Positions 1 to 14,957 of a DNA stretch of 64,000 bases are shown one piece after another (positions within the stretch are counted from its first letter, which is position 1; the number at the start of each line of letters is the position of its first letter). The position numbers were made by a program, and so were the translations under genes. The stretch covers positions 39,305,890 through 39,369,889 of the forward strand of contig OX359292.1 of NCBI GenBank assembly GCA_947179395.2, written 5' to 3'. Origin of the DNA: Pulicaria dysenterica. Lineage: Eukaryota; Streptophyta; Magnoliopsida; Asterales; Asteraceae. The notes under the pieces are model-generated. The model ran no database searches and was not told where the DNA came from. It was given only the letters and a program-made list of their open reading frames with translations.

Positions 1-117
1 CTGATGATTCACTGAGAATCATTTTTCTTCTTTTCTGCTGAGGGGGTTCTGACTCTTCTGAGCTGATCACTGCTGGTCTCTTGCCTTTTGCTTTTTCAGT
101 CAGCTCAACTTCTTTTT

Positions 118-1844
118 CTATTTCTGTCTCCCCCTCAATCTGTTCTGCTCCCTTTGCCAATAGTAGTAGAGAATCAAGTCATCCAAGTCAGCCTGAGAGG
201 GTTGGAATTTGGGTGCATCATCCAAGGGTTGGTGTATACCCTCCAACTCATTTAAACCAGAGTTTGGACCCTGTGAATCACCCTGGTATGAAGATGAAAC
301 ATTGACAGGTCGTGCTTGCGGGTGTAAGAAGTGAAGAGAAGTAATGGGGCTTGAAACGTGAAGTGTATGGGTAGGTGGTTGGCTAATTGGTTTGGAAGGG
401 GGTGATTGACCATTGGGATTGGTCATTTCTTCAATGTTACCTAAGTGTGTCTGCTTAGGCACAGTAATGGGCTCTCCCATGGCACTGGAGAGTGTGGACT
501 GAGTAGACACCACACCCGCCTTAGGCTGTATGGTTGAAATGAGCCTCGACGTTGACACCTTAAGAGTAGGCGTCTCCCCCTCAACTCCTACCTGGTGAGG
601 GATCAGTATGATCTCAGCTCCAGGGATGCTTGTAGGAGTGGCACCACCTTTGGCAGTTTTCCTTGTGTATGTTTGGATATTCTCCCTAGCAGCAGTGGGC
701 ATACTAGGGGTGGCTTCAGAGTGGGATTTAAGATGAACAGAAGGTGGAGGAGATGGGTTAGACTGGGTTGGGCCTTATCTCCAAATGTAGATGGAGAATA
801 ATGAGAAGAGAGAGAAAGTGGAGAGGTCTTACCAGAAGCAGCTTCAATATTTGCTGGTTCAGCCTGAGCAGAGTACTCAGCTTGAACTTTTGTGTCAACT
901 CGGGAAGCTCCCCCTTGATTGGATCCCTCTTCTTCACTTTCAGAAGAAGCTGCCTCACCTATCAGGAGCACGGGTGCACTCAGACCCTCTTGCTCTGGGA
1001 AGATGTCATTATTGAACATCTTAGAGTCGAGTGTAGGAAATAGGAACACATCCTGATCAGCTTCATATAGTGCTATCCCAAGCTTGGCTTCAAATGCCAA
1101 GGACAGGTACCTTATGAAAGGTACAAGAAGATCCCTTGTGGTCTTCATCATTTAGACCCTGAGCTCGTTGAAGATGAGTTGTGCATAGTCTAAGTTCCTT
1201 GCAAAGTACATGTTGTACAACAGCTGCATCTCGAACTCGTTAACTTGGTCCAGTCCTCCAACCATGGTACCTAGTGAACGAATCACTGTTGACACCAGAA
1301 AACCCCAGCTGGTTGGAAAAGTGCCCTTTTTGATGACACCCTCAGTCTGCGGGTGACCCATTCTAGGTAGGACAGACCTAGCCACTTGCCTCATGACATC
1401 CGGCTTGTAGTCATCAGATTGAGGGAGTTGAAGAACATCCCTTAGCCGCTGCACAGAAAGGATAACTGTTCTATCGGCATTGAGAACAGTCCCTGTTATC
1501 TCTCCCCTGTTCTGGTCGTAAGCACAAGTGTACAAGAACTTCAAAAGGTGTTGAGCAATGATGTGGAGTGGTGCGCCACAGAAGGTGAATGTCAGGGGGC
1601 ATTTACAGATGTAATCTACCCATATCTCATAGCCTCTGCCTTGTTTCCTCGGAGGAATTGCAAGACAGGGCCGTTGATTGTTGATTTTGATCAACGGCAC
1701 TCCATTGTTCTTAAACTGAGCACCTCGAACCATTAGATCACCAAGAACTAATGTGATTCCTTCCATTGTATAATTACACAGAGTAATTGATTGAAAAAGC
1801 ACTGAGCAACTTTGAATTCGCACTGAGCGGGCCGAAAACTGCAC
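118..1844 (-). pseudogene. Extra ORF downstream of copia pol (Sirevirus aORF / 'env-like' position), broken
   Basis: Three minus-strand stretches form one broken protein: 1844-1152 (230 residues), 1151-603 after one in-frame stop, then 702-118 after a frameshift. The first part has the pattern of a protein family often found after copia pol in Asteraceae elements: a conserved globular block ending in LPRMGHPQ, TSWGFLVSTVIRSLG and the YAQLIFNEL segment. The remainder is Ser/Pro/Gln-rich low complexity. I see no convincing signal peptide or membrane anchor, so the historical 'envelope-like' label rests on position only. The true start may be the internal Met at about 1766 (MEGITLVLGD) rather than 1844. 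Function unknown. Confidence 0.6.
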
Positions 1845-2726
1845 TTAGCAATTTAGGGTTATGGAGATGAACGGAAGAATGCACTGAGCAATAGAGGTGT
1901 TTGCGAAAGGTATTTTAGAAGATGAGAAGTCAGATTTTAGGCGTAAACTTCTCTAAACCGGTTATGATCAGTATATATACCTTTCTGAGGAGAGAGAAAA
2001 GTTACTGTTGGAATCCCTTTTTATCCGTTACGCCGGAAAAATTACGGCTTGATGTAACAGTAAGAGGGTAGAAACACATCATCTTCCAATGGATACAAGT
2101 GTAAAATAATATTAGTGACCTACACAAATATTATTAACACAGTTGTATTACACCAATACCGAATTAGTATAATACGCGATTTGAGACTTACTCAAATACG
2201 CAGAGACACATTAATCAATAACACTTAGTAATTAAAACATGGTTTTGCACACACCAAGTCTGAGTAAACTTATTACTCAGTTTATGTCAACCACTCAGCT
2301 TGATTCAAGCACTCAGCTTGATTTGAGCACTCAGCTTGAGATTGGTACTCAGCTTGAGTAGAGCACACAGCTCAGGATTAACGACACTTAGTCATGTATG
2401 TTTAAGACTGACTTAAACATGTAATTTAGCTACACTAAGTAGGTAAAATATGTTTGGAACTAACCAAACGTGTGAACCAATCACACCGTTTGAGTTAAGC
2501 ACATAGCTCAGACTCAATGACACTTAGTCATTTATGTTTGAGACTGACTCAAACTATATCATAACTACACTAAGCAATTAAAATATGTTTGGAACTCACC
2601 AAACATGTGAACTCATCATTCAGCTTGGAAGGTTATACAGTTTATGAAAACATATTTATAAACTGTGCACTCAGCTTAAGACACTTAGTCTCTGTCAAAC
2701 TGAAAACTCAGATTCTAGACACTTAG
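1845..2726. repeat. Non-coding spacer with repeated CTCAGCTTGA motifs
   Basis: Lies between the extra ORF and RNase H of the copia element and has no long ORF. The motif CTCAGCTTGA occurs in quick succession at about 2290-2360 and again near 2675. A ~130-bp unit (cacttagtcat, tgtttaagactgac, cactaag, aaaatatgtttggaac, caaac) is repeated imperfectly at about 2387-2500 and 2520-2620. The same CTCAGCTTGA motif recurs in this element's LTR (16650-16930) and in the gag remnant (7630-7730). Confidence 0.65.
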
Positions 2727-4320
2727 CTAGGGGTTGAGCATACCCAATTCACTTAGCAGATACATAAATCTCTTCTCATCAAGTGGTTTATTAAATATAT
2801 ATGCTAATTGGTCATCAGTGGAGATAAATTTAATGTCAACTTTACCTTTTTCCACGATGTCCCAGATCAAGTGATGTCTAATTTCAATGTGCTTGGTTCT
2901 TGAGTGGAAGACTGGATTGTAAGTTATAGCTATAGCACTTTGGTTATCACAGAAGATAGGAGTTTTCTTGAAACTCATACCAAAGTCTTGAAGCTGATGC
3001 TGCATCCATAGGATTTTAGCACAACAGCTTCCTGCTACAACATATTCAGCTTCAGCAGTTGAAGTAGCCACTAAGTTCTGTTTCTTACTAGTCCAGCTTA
3101 CTAACTTCCCACCAAGCAGTTGACATCCTCCTGTTGTTGATTTTCTATCTAACTTGCACCCAGCATAGTCAGCATCTGAAAAACCAACTAACTCAAACCC
3201 AGAGTCCTTTAGATACCAAAGACCTAGATTTGGAGTACCTTTAAGGTACCTAAAGATCCTTTTCACAGCTTGAAGATGTGATTCTTTAGGATCTGCCTGA
3301 TATCTTGCACAAACACATGTAGCAAACATGATATCAGGTCTACTAGCTGTCAAATAGAGTAATGAACCTATCATTCCTCTTTAGGTAGACTGACACACAC
3401 ACTTACCATCTGAGTCTTTACTCAGCTTGACAGCTGGTGACATGGGTGTTCTCATGGTTGAACTAGAATCAAAACCATATTTCTTAATCAAATCAAGAAC
3501 ATACTTGCTTTGATTGATGAATATTCCATCAGGCTTTTGTTGAATTTGTAGACCCAGGAAATATGTCATCTCACCCATCATGCTCATCTTGTACTTTTGT
3601 GACATTATTTTGGAGAACCATTCATACAGAGATTCATTTGTAGAACCAAAAATAATATCACACATAAATTTGTACAAGAATCACCTGTCCTTTACTCTTT
3701 TTGATAAAGAGTGTCTTATCTATACTACCTCTGGTGAAATCCATTGATAGTAGATAGTTGGACAGTGTATCATACCAAGCTCTTGGAGCATGTTTGAGAC
3801 CATACAAAGCCTTGTCTAACTTATAGACATAATGTGGAAACATTGAACTAACAAATCCAGGAGGTTGTTTCACATAGACTTCCTCCTCAAGTTTTCCATT
3901 AAGGAAAGCACTTTTCACATCCATTTGATAGACTTTGAAGTCTTTATATGCTGCATAGGCCAGGAACAGCCTTATGGCTTCAATTCTAGCAACAGGAGCA
4001 AAGGTCTCATCATAATCGATTCCTTCCTCTTGCTTATACCCTTGTGCCACCAGCCTGGCTTTGTTCCTAACTATCACCCCATCCTTGTCCATTTTATTCC
4101 TATAGACCCACTTAGTACCTATAATTGAATGATCTTTGGGGGCAGGGACAAGGCTCTAGACCTTATTTCTCTCAAACTCATTCAATTCCTCTTGCATAGC
4201 TTCAATCCAATCCTCATCTTCTAAGGCTTCTTCAGTCTTCTTTGGTTCCATTTGAGATAGAAAACCAAAGTGAGCAGCGTAATTAGCTGTAGCCTTGGAT
4301 CTAGTCATGACCCTTTCTTA
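2727..4320 (-). pseudogene. Copia reverse transcriptase and RNase H (broken)
   Basis: RT begins near 4092 with VARIEAIRLFLAYAA and MDVKSAFLNGKLEEEVYVKQPPGF, followed by LYGLKHAPRAWYD. At 3660-3675 the catalytic YVDD should follow: YV is present, but about two bases are lost, so the frame changes into CDIIFGSTNE (3677-3381). A further break near 3378 leads to RNase H (3374-2727), with DADYAGCKLDRKSTTG, TSTAEAEYVVAG, CDNQSAIAI and SRTKHIEIRHHL. Loss of the second half of YVDD means no functional RT can be made. The homology is unmistakable for the Ty1/copia RVT_2 family. Confidence 0.9.
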
Positions 4321-5826
4321 GACATGTACAATGATTTGATCTTGAGAATGATCTTTAAGGAATTTGAATGTTGTAATTGGAGAGTTTGGTTCTAGACTTG
4401 AGTGATGTAGAGAGCTCTGAGGTAAACACACATCCTCAGTCTCAATGGCAGCATTGTCAACAAACTGATGGTCACTGAGATCCTCAGTCTGAGTGACTTC
4501 AGCTCCAAAGGGGTTGACAAACTCATCATCCATCTCAGCTTGAGAATCCCTTGGAGTTTGTGATGATTTCTTTGATGAACACACATCATCATCACTATCA
4601 TCTCCCATGACATACATAGGATTTGATATCAAGGTTTCCTCAGGCCTTTCAAGCTCACTCAGACTCACCAAGTCAGCTTGCTTTATCTCAGCTTGATCAA
4701 GACTGTCTTCATCAAATGAGACATGAATTGATTCTTCTTTGGCCTTTCTCATAGTGTTATACACTCTGTATGATTTGGAGATTGAGGAATAACCAACGAA
4801 TATTCCAGGATTAGCTTTGGGTTCCAACTTATGGAGCTGATCTCTTTGATTCAGCACATAGCATTTTGAACCAAAGACATGGAAATAACCTATATTGGGC
4901 TTTCTAGACTTATACATCTCATATGATGTTTTATCATGTCTTTTGATAATGATTGATCTATTTTGAGTATAACAGGCTGTACTGACAGCTTCATCCCAAA
5001 AATAGAGTTTCAATCCTGCCTCACACAGCATTGTTCTAGCAGCCTCAATTAGGGTTCTATTTCTCCTCTCAGCAACTCCATTTTGTTGAGGAGTTCTGAC
5101 AGAGGAGAAATTTTGTAATATTCCCTTTTGTTCACAGAAGCTTTCAAGGGTAGAGTTTTTGAACAAAGTCCCATGATCACTTTTGAGTTGCTTTACAGAC
5201 TTACCTTTCTGCAACTCTTCCTGTTTGACAAAACTTATTATCTCCAGGGCAACCTCACTTTTGGCTTTAAGGAATATTACACAGGTGAATTGTGAGAACT
5301 CATCTACTAACACCAGTGTGTACTTCTTGCCACTTAGGCTTGGAGTACTTATGGGTCCAAACAGATCCATATGCAACATATGCAGTGGGTCGGTTATTGA
5401 AAAAATTTTCTTTGATTTAAGGGACCCTTTATGGTGTTTCCCTTGTTCACAAGTTGAACACAATTTGTCCTTGACAAATGTGATCTTTGGTAATCCAGAG
5501 ACTAACTCTTTATTGGATAGCATATTTATATTTTTAAAATTCAAATGTGATAATCGTTTACGCCATAACCAACTCAGCTTAGGAACAGATTGGGAATACA
5601 AGCAGGTTTTAGTATAGGGATCAACAGAATTAAGATCAAGTAGATACACATCTATTTCTCTTTTAGCTACTAATATAGGCTTTCCCTTAGCATTATATAT
5701 TGTTCCTGCTTTCTTCCTAAAAGTAACTATATTGTCTTCATCACACAAATGGCTGATACTAATCAGATTGTGTTTGAGACTCTTGACATAAGCAACCTTC
5801 TGGAAAGTGACCTTGCCAGCATGCAT
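4318..5826 (-). pseudogene. Copia integrase with GAG-pre-integrase domain
   Basis: This 502-residue open stretch is the largest intact part of the element. It starts in the protease-integrase linker (SLKHNLISISHLCDED), has the zinc-binding pre-integrase region (LSHLNFKNINML, then CSTCEQGKHHKGS), then the catalytic core (HMDLFGPISTPS, LVLVDEFSQFT, KSDHGTLFKN, RTPQQNGVAERRNRTL), a copia hallmark. The C-terminal third is acidic and poorly conserved. The usual SDNGTEF is SDHGTLF, but the D is kept. In the live element this would be an internal part of one gag-pol polyprotein, so the Met at 5826 is not a real start. Confidence 0.9.
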
Positions 5827-6210
5827 CTTCCCATAGCCTTTAGTTCTTCCATGGGAGTTGTCACCAAAAGTTACTTTAGGACCTTCATCTTCCTAGAAAT
5901 CACTAAGAAGTCCTTTCCACCCAGTCATGTGCCTTGAGCATCCACTATCCAAGTACCATTTACTTGAACCCTGCACATGATATAAAAACTAAACACATTA
6001 GTTTTGTTTGGGAACCCACTTCTTGGTGGGTTCTGATGAGGAGCACTTAGCATCTCCATCTTGTTAAACTGACTGTTCAGCTTGAGCAGGAGCTGACTCC
6101 TGTGTAGGCTGATCAGCTTGTTCTTGTTCAGGCCTTGAGATTTCAACATCACAATCCTTAGCCTCATGACCTCTACTTCTGCACTTGTAGCATCTCCTTC
6201 TTCCATTGAT
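5827..6210 (-). pseudogene. Copia aspartic protease and second zinc knuckle (broken)
   Basis: Reading the minus strand across frames, 6206-6150 encodes CYKCRSRGHEAKDC, a C-X2-C-X4-H-X4-C zinc knuckle. About 75 codons later (about 5965-5930) comes WYLDSGCSRHMTG, the retropepsin-like active site with the catalytic D-S-G. A stop codon follows within about ten codons. The two motifs lie in a frame different from the longest open stretch here, which ends in DAQGT; that stretch is a shadow. The domain order gag-knuckle-protease-integrase is normal for copia. Confidence 0.75.
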
Positions 6211-7735
6211 TACATAGGTAGAGTGTCCAATAACCCTGGTGAGAACTTGCTCTCAGTCTTAGGATTATATGTAGTGGATAACTTTTCAACTTTCTTTGCA
6301 AGTAGATTCACTTGATGCTCACTGACTTTGGACTTACCTTTGTCAGATCGTTGTTTGTTATCCTTTTGATTAGAAGCTTGACCAACAAACTTCTTTTCCA
6401 TGACCTTGGACTTACCTTTGTCATGCTTACTGGACTCACCAGTTTCAACAGGTTTGGACTAACCACTGTTGATCTTCTTGGACTTACCAAGATCCACAAC
6501 TTTGGACTTACGATTGTTGTGATTTGACCTCTGACTTACAGTGGTCTTCCTATTCTTGTAACTTCTCTCTGAGCCAGATAGAGAATGTTGTCTTTTTAAA
6601 GGATTTGGGTTAAGCCTTTCCACAACTGAAATTCTTTGAATAGGCTGAGTGCCTAATCTGTCCAGCACAGACTTACCATGCTGTTTGGATGTTGAGCACT
6701 CATTTCCATGATCTTTAGCCTTTACAAACATATTGTATTTAAGGTTTCGATCATGTTTCTTCTCTGAGGCTGACTTCTGAGACTCGGTCAGTTGTCTATC
6801 CTCCTCAGAGTCTATACTTGCTATCTCATCATCAGCTACATAAGCTGCAGTTTGATAGTTACCTCCAAGTACAGCTTGTACTTGTTTAGGAATTTGTTGG
6901 TTTATACACTTTTCAGCAAGCTTTGATGACTTACACCAAGATTCAGTGACCTTTTGAAGTTGGTCCGCTTTGACTTTAGCTTCCTGAAGTTCTTCACTTA
7001 GAAGTTTATTAATGTGTCTTTGACATTCAAGATCACACTGTGCTTTCTTACCAACATCAATGAGAGATTGATTTTCCTTAATCTCATTCTTCAGTTTAGC
7101 TATCTCAGCTTTGAGGTCCTTTTGTGACTTAAGGATGGTCTTGAAATCATTCAACAAATAATCGAAGGCAAGAACCTTTTCTTCATCGGTGTAAGAGTTG
7201 AAGTTACTAACCTTGTACATGGAAGCAGGATCCCAATCACTAAGCTTGCTGTTTTCCTCAGCTTCCTTCATGTCGGCTTCAAAAGTTGACTCGGACAGAC
7301 CATAATCAACTTCATCAATTTCAAACTCTTCATCTTATTGAGCCATTACACAAACATCATCATCATCTGAGGTATATGATTCTGTATCCCCCTTGTAAGC
7401 ATTCTTATCAGCAACTGATGCTGATTCTTCCTTCTTTAATCTGCACTCAGCAGCAATGTGTCCCTTCTTCTGACAGTTGAAGCACACAGCCTTCTTGGGA
7501 TCAAAGGAACTCTTCCCTTTGCCTCTGTCTGATCTTCCTCTTCCCCGTTGAGCTCTTCTCAAACGTCTGGCCAACATAGCCATCTGCTCAGTTATAGTCT
7601 GAACATCATCAGTATCACCTGAGTCTGAGTCTCAGTGGTCAGCTTGAGATTCTGACTCAGTCTCAGTGGTCAGCTTGAGATTCTGACTCAGTCTCAGATT
7701 CAACAACTAAAGCCTTGGTCAGCTTGAGATTCTTT
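6211..7735 (-). pseudogene. Copia gag C-terminal half with zinc knuckle and coiled coil
   Basis: From right to left: KALVVESETESES-like acidic repeats (7735-7630), then CFNCQKKGHIAAEC at about 7487-7446, a canonical CCHC knuckle in an Arg/Gly-rich context. A 270-residue stretch (7271-6459) follows, with long charged heptad-like helices (KSQKDLKAEIAKLKNEIKENQ), predicted by eye to be coiled coil. Basic KSKV repeats come next (6499-6210). The N-terminal gag domain (DUF4219/UBN2 type) is absent, having been lost at the junction with element B near 7779. Several frameshifts are present. Confidence 0.7.
7628..7735. repeat. Imperfect ~37-bp tandem repeat in gag
   Basis: The unit tcagcttgagattctgactc followed by agtctcagtgg is repeated about two and a half times. 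On the coding strand it gives alternating Glu/Ser codons (ESETES). It is built on the same CTCAGCTTGA word as the spacer and LTR repeats of this element. Confidence 0.7.
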
Positions 7736-7775
7736 TGCTGCTTGACCAGATCAGTGCCGTCATATGTAATACTCA

Positions 7776-7778
<3 letters not shown>

Positions 7779-7858
<80 letters not shown>

Positions 7859-8691
7859 CATAATGTATGTACAAAACAAAAATATTATGAAAAACATCAA
7901 GAACATGAAGATGAAGATCATACCTTTACTTACCTAGGGTTTCTCAAGTATTAGTCCACCCGTGATGAAGCAACACGAGATCCCGCTAGAAAGGTATAGC
8001 AACCATCGATCTACACGACCTGTCACTCGAAGCCGTCGATCACCAAGAACCAACCTCGGTTCTTGGTTATGTCCTTCTCGGCCGAAGGTTTTAAGAGAAA
8101 AAGAGAGGGGAGAGAGTTTTTCTTCTAAAACTTTAGAATGTGTAACCTCTAATTCAAATACTAATCTCCTATTTATAATGATAGGAATTGTGATTAGATT
8201 AGGAAACCATTTGAATGTTTCCTTATCTTGAATTAGATAACTTAACCACCAAGTTTTGCTTATCAATAATAATAATATTAGAAAAATAAAACATAATTAA
8301 TATATATATGTTAATGCCATACGGCCTAACATATATATATAATTATAATATATATTTTTCTTTATTACTTTTCTTTATTATTAATCCTTATCCAAAATTA
8401 ATAATTTAAACTTAAATCATTAATCTTGAATATTATTAATTAACAATATATATGTATTTACTAATAAATATATACATCCTTGTTAATTAATTAACTTGGC
8501 AATTTATCCTCTCCGTAAGTTAAAACCATAACTTACTAACATTGGTTTATAACTAACTATCATTAAACCGTTCTCTCACTTGTGGTTGCATTACTTCTCG
8601 GATTACATGCCCTCACAGGTGTGACCCTTGAGTGCCTTATGGCATTGGACGTGGCATCAGGGTTCGACGGTTATGCACACAAATCCTATCA
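7779..8691 (-). repeat. 3' LTR of element B, truncated in (TA)n
   Basis: From 7855 onward it matches 14955-15814 base for base with few differences, for example cgacataatgta and the shared block tgatgaagcaacacgagatc. The terminal ~160 bp present in the right LTR (from tgttgggttt) are absent, and the left edge is a 76-bp (TA)n run. The end adjoining the interior is intact, followed by a polypurine tract on the minus strand. Confidence 0.85.
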
Positions 8692-10959
8692 AACTCCCAC
8701 TTGTGCTTGCCGTCAACCAGGGTACCTTGATGACACTGGCCTAAGGAAACCTCTAGACAAGTCCTTCGGTTAACAAAGCGATAAGAACTCTTATACCCAG
8801 GTGTGATAATAAATTCTTATAAAACAAACTATTTTATAATTTATAAAACTAACTGTTTTATAATAAAACTTCATAAGAACCCCCTGTCTTATGATTGGAT
8901 ATACTTTAGGCTTTTCCCTCTGCAGCACGACGTTTCGATTGTGAGTGTGAGCATGGTATGTGTCAACTCTGAACACTCAAAAACTTTTTTCGACTATCCG
9001 ATTTCGACTGATGTGATAAACGACAAAGAACAAATCAGTTCGTTTGGGCATGGCCATACACTTCTACAGTCTAGATCAGTCAAGGGGCCCAGAAACATCT
9101 CTCCTGAAAAGGAGGTGCAGAATGCCTCTCGCATACTTGCATTTGACAACACGCTTTCCGCTGACACCAGATACGCCCGTTATAACTACCCTGTTACGGC
9201 GTAGCGTTAGGTGCGATCCAAATGCCAGAAGTCCACGCATGCCAAACCAAATATCTTAGGCTTGAGGACATCCTATGTGACGAATTCCTTTTACTCGAAG
9301 ACCACGCGGTATTCTTCACGATGTCACTATCCAGTATTTACACCCTTGTGAATACCTGTACATCCTTGGCCTACACTCCTGGTAGCTATCTTTAATCACT
9401 ATGAATCTCCACCAAGGACTACAATGACGTTATTACCTCCCTAATCGAGGTTCCCACCAAGATAGGTAGTCACGGACAAGATTTTGAATAAAAACTTTTA
9501 TTCACGGATATTACCAAAACATACAAAATGTGTGAAGAGTAATGGGATTAATAATGTACTCTCCATATTCACCCTCCTGGAATATATACAAAATTAATAC
9601 TGGTCCACCGTCTTAATTCACCGTGTCTATTTGTGTTACTATGTTGGTTCAAGTGAACTTATCACGGATCACTTCTTGAAACATCAACATTACTATGAAC
9701 TAAAAACAAGTATGCACTAACTAGTGCTCCCACTCATTTTTGCTAGATGATTTGTTTTCCGCAAACCTTGAAAACAAGTCTAGTCTTTTTAAGTTTATCA
9801 TATTCCCTGAACTTGGAGAACTGGATTAACTCCTTGTTCCTGAATATATAAAATTATCCCGTAACTATACCTAGTTACATTGTAGATGTATAAAACTTTT
9901 CTATTCCAAGAAATAGACTAAAATAATAAACCTTTTTGTTTACACTAACCCACAAACAAAATTCGATATTTAATGTATAAACACTTATCTAATATATTGT
10001 TTATTATTTTCAACACTTAATTCTTTTATATATATTAATATTGGACATCGAATTTCAATATATAATTATGACATCCTGGGACTAGTCCTAACACCTGGAC
10101 CACTTTGAATCCTCAAAAACCCGTCATTAAAATTATATACGTTCTTGAAATTCAACAAGCTAATAATCACCGTGTTTATCCAAAACACTTATTAGCTTCT
10201 ACGCAAATATATATACATATATATTTCAATTTATCAAAACTTGATAAATACATTTGCGTAGGTCAATTGCTCCCACCGACTATTATGAAAACATAGCATT
10301 ACTTAAAATACCTTTTTGACTTGGTCAAACTTGACACAAAAGTCAAAATACTGATTTTAAGTATAAATCTAAAACTTAGATTTTGAATAAGAATCTTAAA
10401 ATCGACAAAACCTTAGACTTGGGAAATTGGTTTCTCGAAACTTTACATGACTATAAGTATAACACACTTGTACGGATTCTTATTTTAAACATGTGAGTAC
10501 CCTTGATTATAATAGTCATTATAATCATGCTCACCAGTGTTTTATCCTTAAACACATTCCCAGAAATAATAACTATTATTTCAAGTGTTTAATACTAGTT
10601 CAAACCTTGAACTTGTTTTCATAAATATTTACAATTACACGATTAGATAAACATTCTAATCAACAACACCAACCGTGTTGTTTCAAGTAGTTCCATAAGT
10701 TTAGTCGAGCAATTAATATTAATATACCTCAATGGCAATAATTAATGCATAGGATCAACCACTAATAACTCAAAAACTTTGACTTGTTAGTTAACCTCTA
10801 GTCAAACTTGACGATATAATCACAAATCACGTGCAAGGATATGTCACTAAATAATTCATTAATATTTTAAAAACAGCTTTGAAATAGAAAAAATATTTTC
10901 AACTATGAATTATTAATATCCTTGTTTCTACACGTGGGATCCTTGCATTCTTGGCACCT
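8692..10959. other. Element B interior, 3' non-coding part
   Basis: AT-rich and without a supportable coding region. Short blocks match element E (for example gacaaagaacaaatcagttc at 9023 against 29646, and tagcctaagga-type sequence next to the LTR), so it is a homologous non-coding interior, not random DNA. Confidence 0.7.
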
Positions 10960-11770
10960 TTTGCTTTCATTGACCTATTGCAATAAACTATTGCAAATGT
11001 CAAACACTACTTGAAAGCAAATACTAAAGTTAGTCACCGAAGTTACTTGTGGCGTTAGACTAAACACCAACTTCGTGACGCTTCGGGCAGTTGACCTTGT
11101 ACTGGCCAATATCACCGTACTTAAAGCACCAATTCTCGAACTTTGCTTTGTTCGGTTTAGATCTCTTGCCCTAGCCATTGCCATTTACCTTGGCCCTGGG
11201 AGCAGATGGTCCTGGCTTGGTTTTGCCCTTGCCCCTGCCGCTGCGCCCCTTCCTCTTATTACTATTACCCTTATCTACCACGAGAATATCTTTGGACATA
11301 GTACCCATATTAGACTTAACTATCTTGAGCATCGAATGAAGCTCAGCTATGGATTTCTCCATGTTGTTCATGTTATAGTTGACTATGAAAGGCTTATAGT
11401 CATCAGACAACGAGTTAAGCATCATATCCGTTGCCAGCTGCAACGATATTGGGTGTCCAAGCCTTTCTAGGTGGTCCATGTACCCTTTCATTTTCATGAC
11501 ATGGGTACTAACCGAAGTACCCTTAGCCATCTTGCAAGTGTTAAGAGCCCTCATGATATTGTACCGTCATGTACGAACCTGCTCCTAAAACATGTCCCTC
11601 AACTAGCGGATCATGTCATAAGCCGATGTTTCCATCATGCTCATACACTATTGGCTGGGGCATTTCCCACCGGCTTCTCGAGGACATACTACTTTCTCCG
11701 ATGCCGGAGCACGATCCGAAGATTGCGCTCCTAGTTGAGAAAGTTAGGTCCGGCGAATTTATCCTTCTCA
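10960..11770 (-). pseudogene. Element B gag (UBN2-type), decayed
   Basis: The minus strand starts near 11770 with SILEKDKFAGPNFLN, RNLRIVL and LEKPVGNAPA, broken by stops and a deletion. The frame then opens at 11554-11171: CKMAKGTSVSTHVMKMKGYM, LNSLSDDYKPFIVNYNMN and MEKSIAELHSMLK. These match copia-type gag (UBN2 family). The final knuckle reads CFKYGDIGQYKVNC, so the second Cys and the His of the CCHC motif are replaced (Tyr, Gln). The protein could not chelate zinc normally. Element E carries a better-preserved homologue. Confidence 0.8.
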
Positions 11771-11904
11771 AGGATAGAATGGAGTAAGAGGTTATTAGTG
11801 TTGTATGTATTTGCCATCTACAATCTCAATCATGTAGTTCAATTAGTAACACACAATAGACTTTGCTAATACAAATCGATAAAAACCCTTAAATGATAAG
11901 TATT

Positions 11905-12310
11905 AGCCCTAGGATCCATATTTCACATACTTGACGCAAGGTTCGGGCACTTCCCGCCAAGTCATGCTATTTCTGGTAGGTAACACCCTGTACCAATCAT
12001 ACCTATCTGATACGACTCCTAGAACCTCGTAGAGCACTTAGACAAAATCTAGTATGTTTAACTCTACTCTAGTGCATTTTGGGCCGGGACTCCCGATTAT
12101 CACCAAAATAGATCGCACCACCTAAGACAGTATGAATTCGGGCTGGGACTCCCGATTATTGAAGAACCTTTCATACCCTTCCCCGCAATGGTTTGAACCC
12201 GGATGCCCAAGGTTTGGGCACTTCCGACACCCGAGTACCGTTTAACAGCGAAGGTGTACCATTAGGTGGGTAGCGCACTGATCTAAGATTTTCTTGGGTT
12301 TTATCCATGT
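11905..12310. other. Conserved non-coding block shared by elements B and E
   Basis: About 395 bp that matches 32700-33105 in element E at roughly 90% or better by eye. It contains two paired motifs in the order A-B-B-A: A (aaggttcgggcacttcc) at 11938-11955 and 12209-12225, and B (gggccgggactcccgattat) at 12081-12100 and 12140-12159. The B motif contains the small hairpin GGGACTCCC. In the transcript it lies between the 5' LTR and gag. No reading frame is open in both copies. Confidence 0.7.
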
Positions 12311-14733
<2,423 letters not shown>

Positions 14734-14894
14734 TGTTGGGTTTTATAGCATCGCCTATGTGTCATACTGATTCAAACTCAAACAGGTTTGAACTGAATCA
14801 AGGATGAAAAACTGATTAATCATTCATAAAATCGGAACTTGAATGATAAACCACCCAAAAACCCTAAAGAGTTGGAATCTTTATTTATCACAAA

Positions 14895-14957
<63 letters not shown>

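Noticed and set aside
11075..11470. Plus-strand 131-codon frame over the element B gag
   Set aside because: Antisense shadow of the gag remnant; the matching frame in element E (31812-32138) is likewise antisense to gag.
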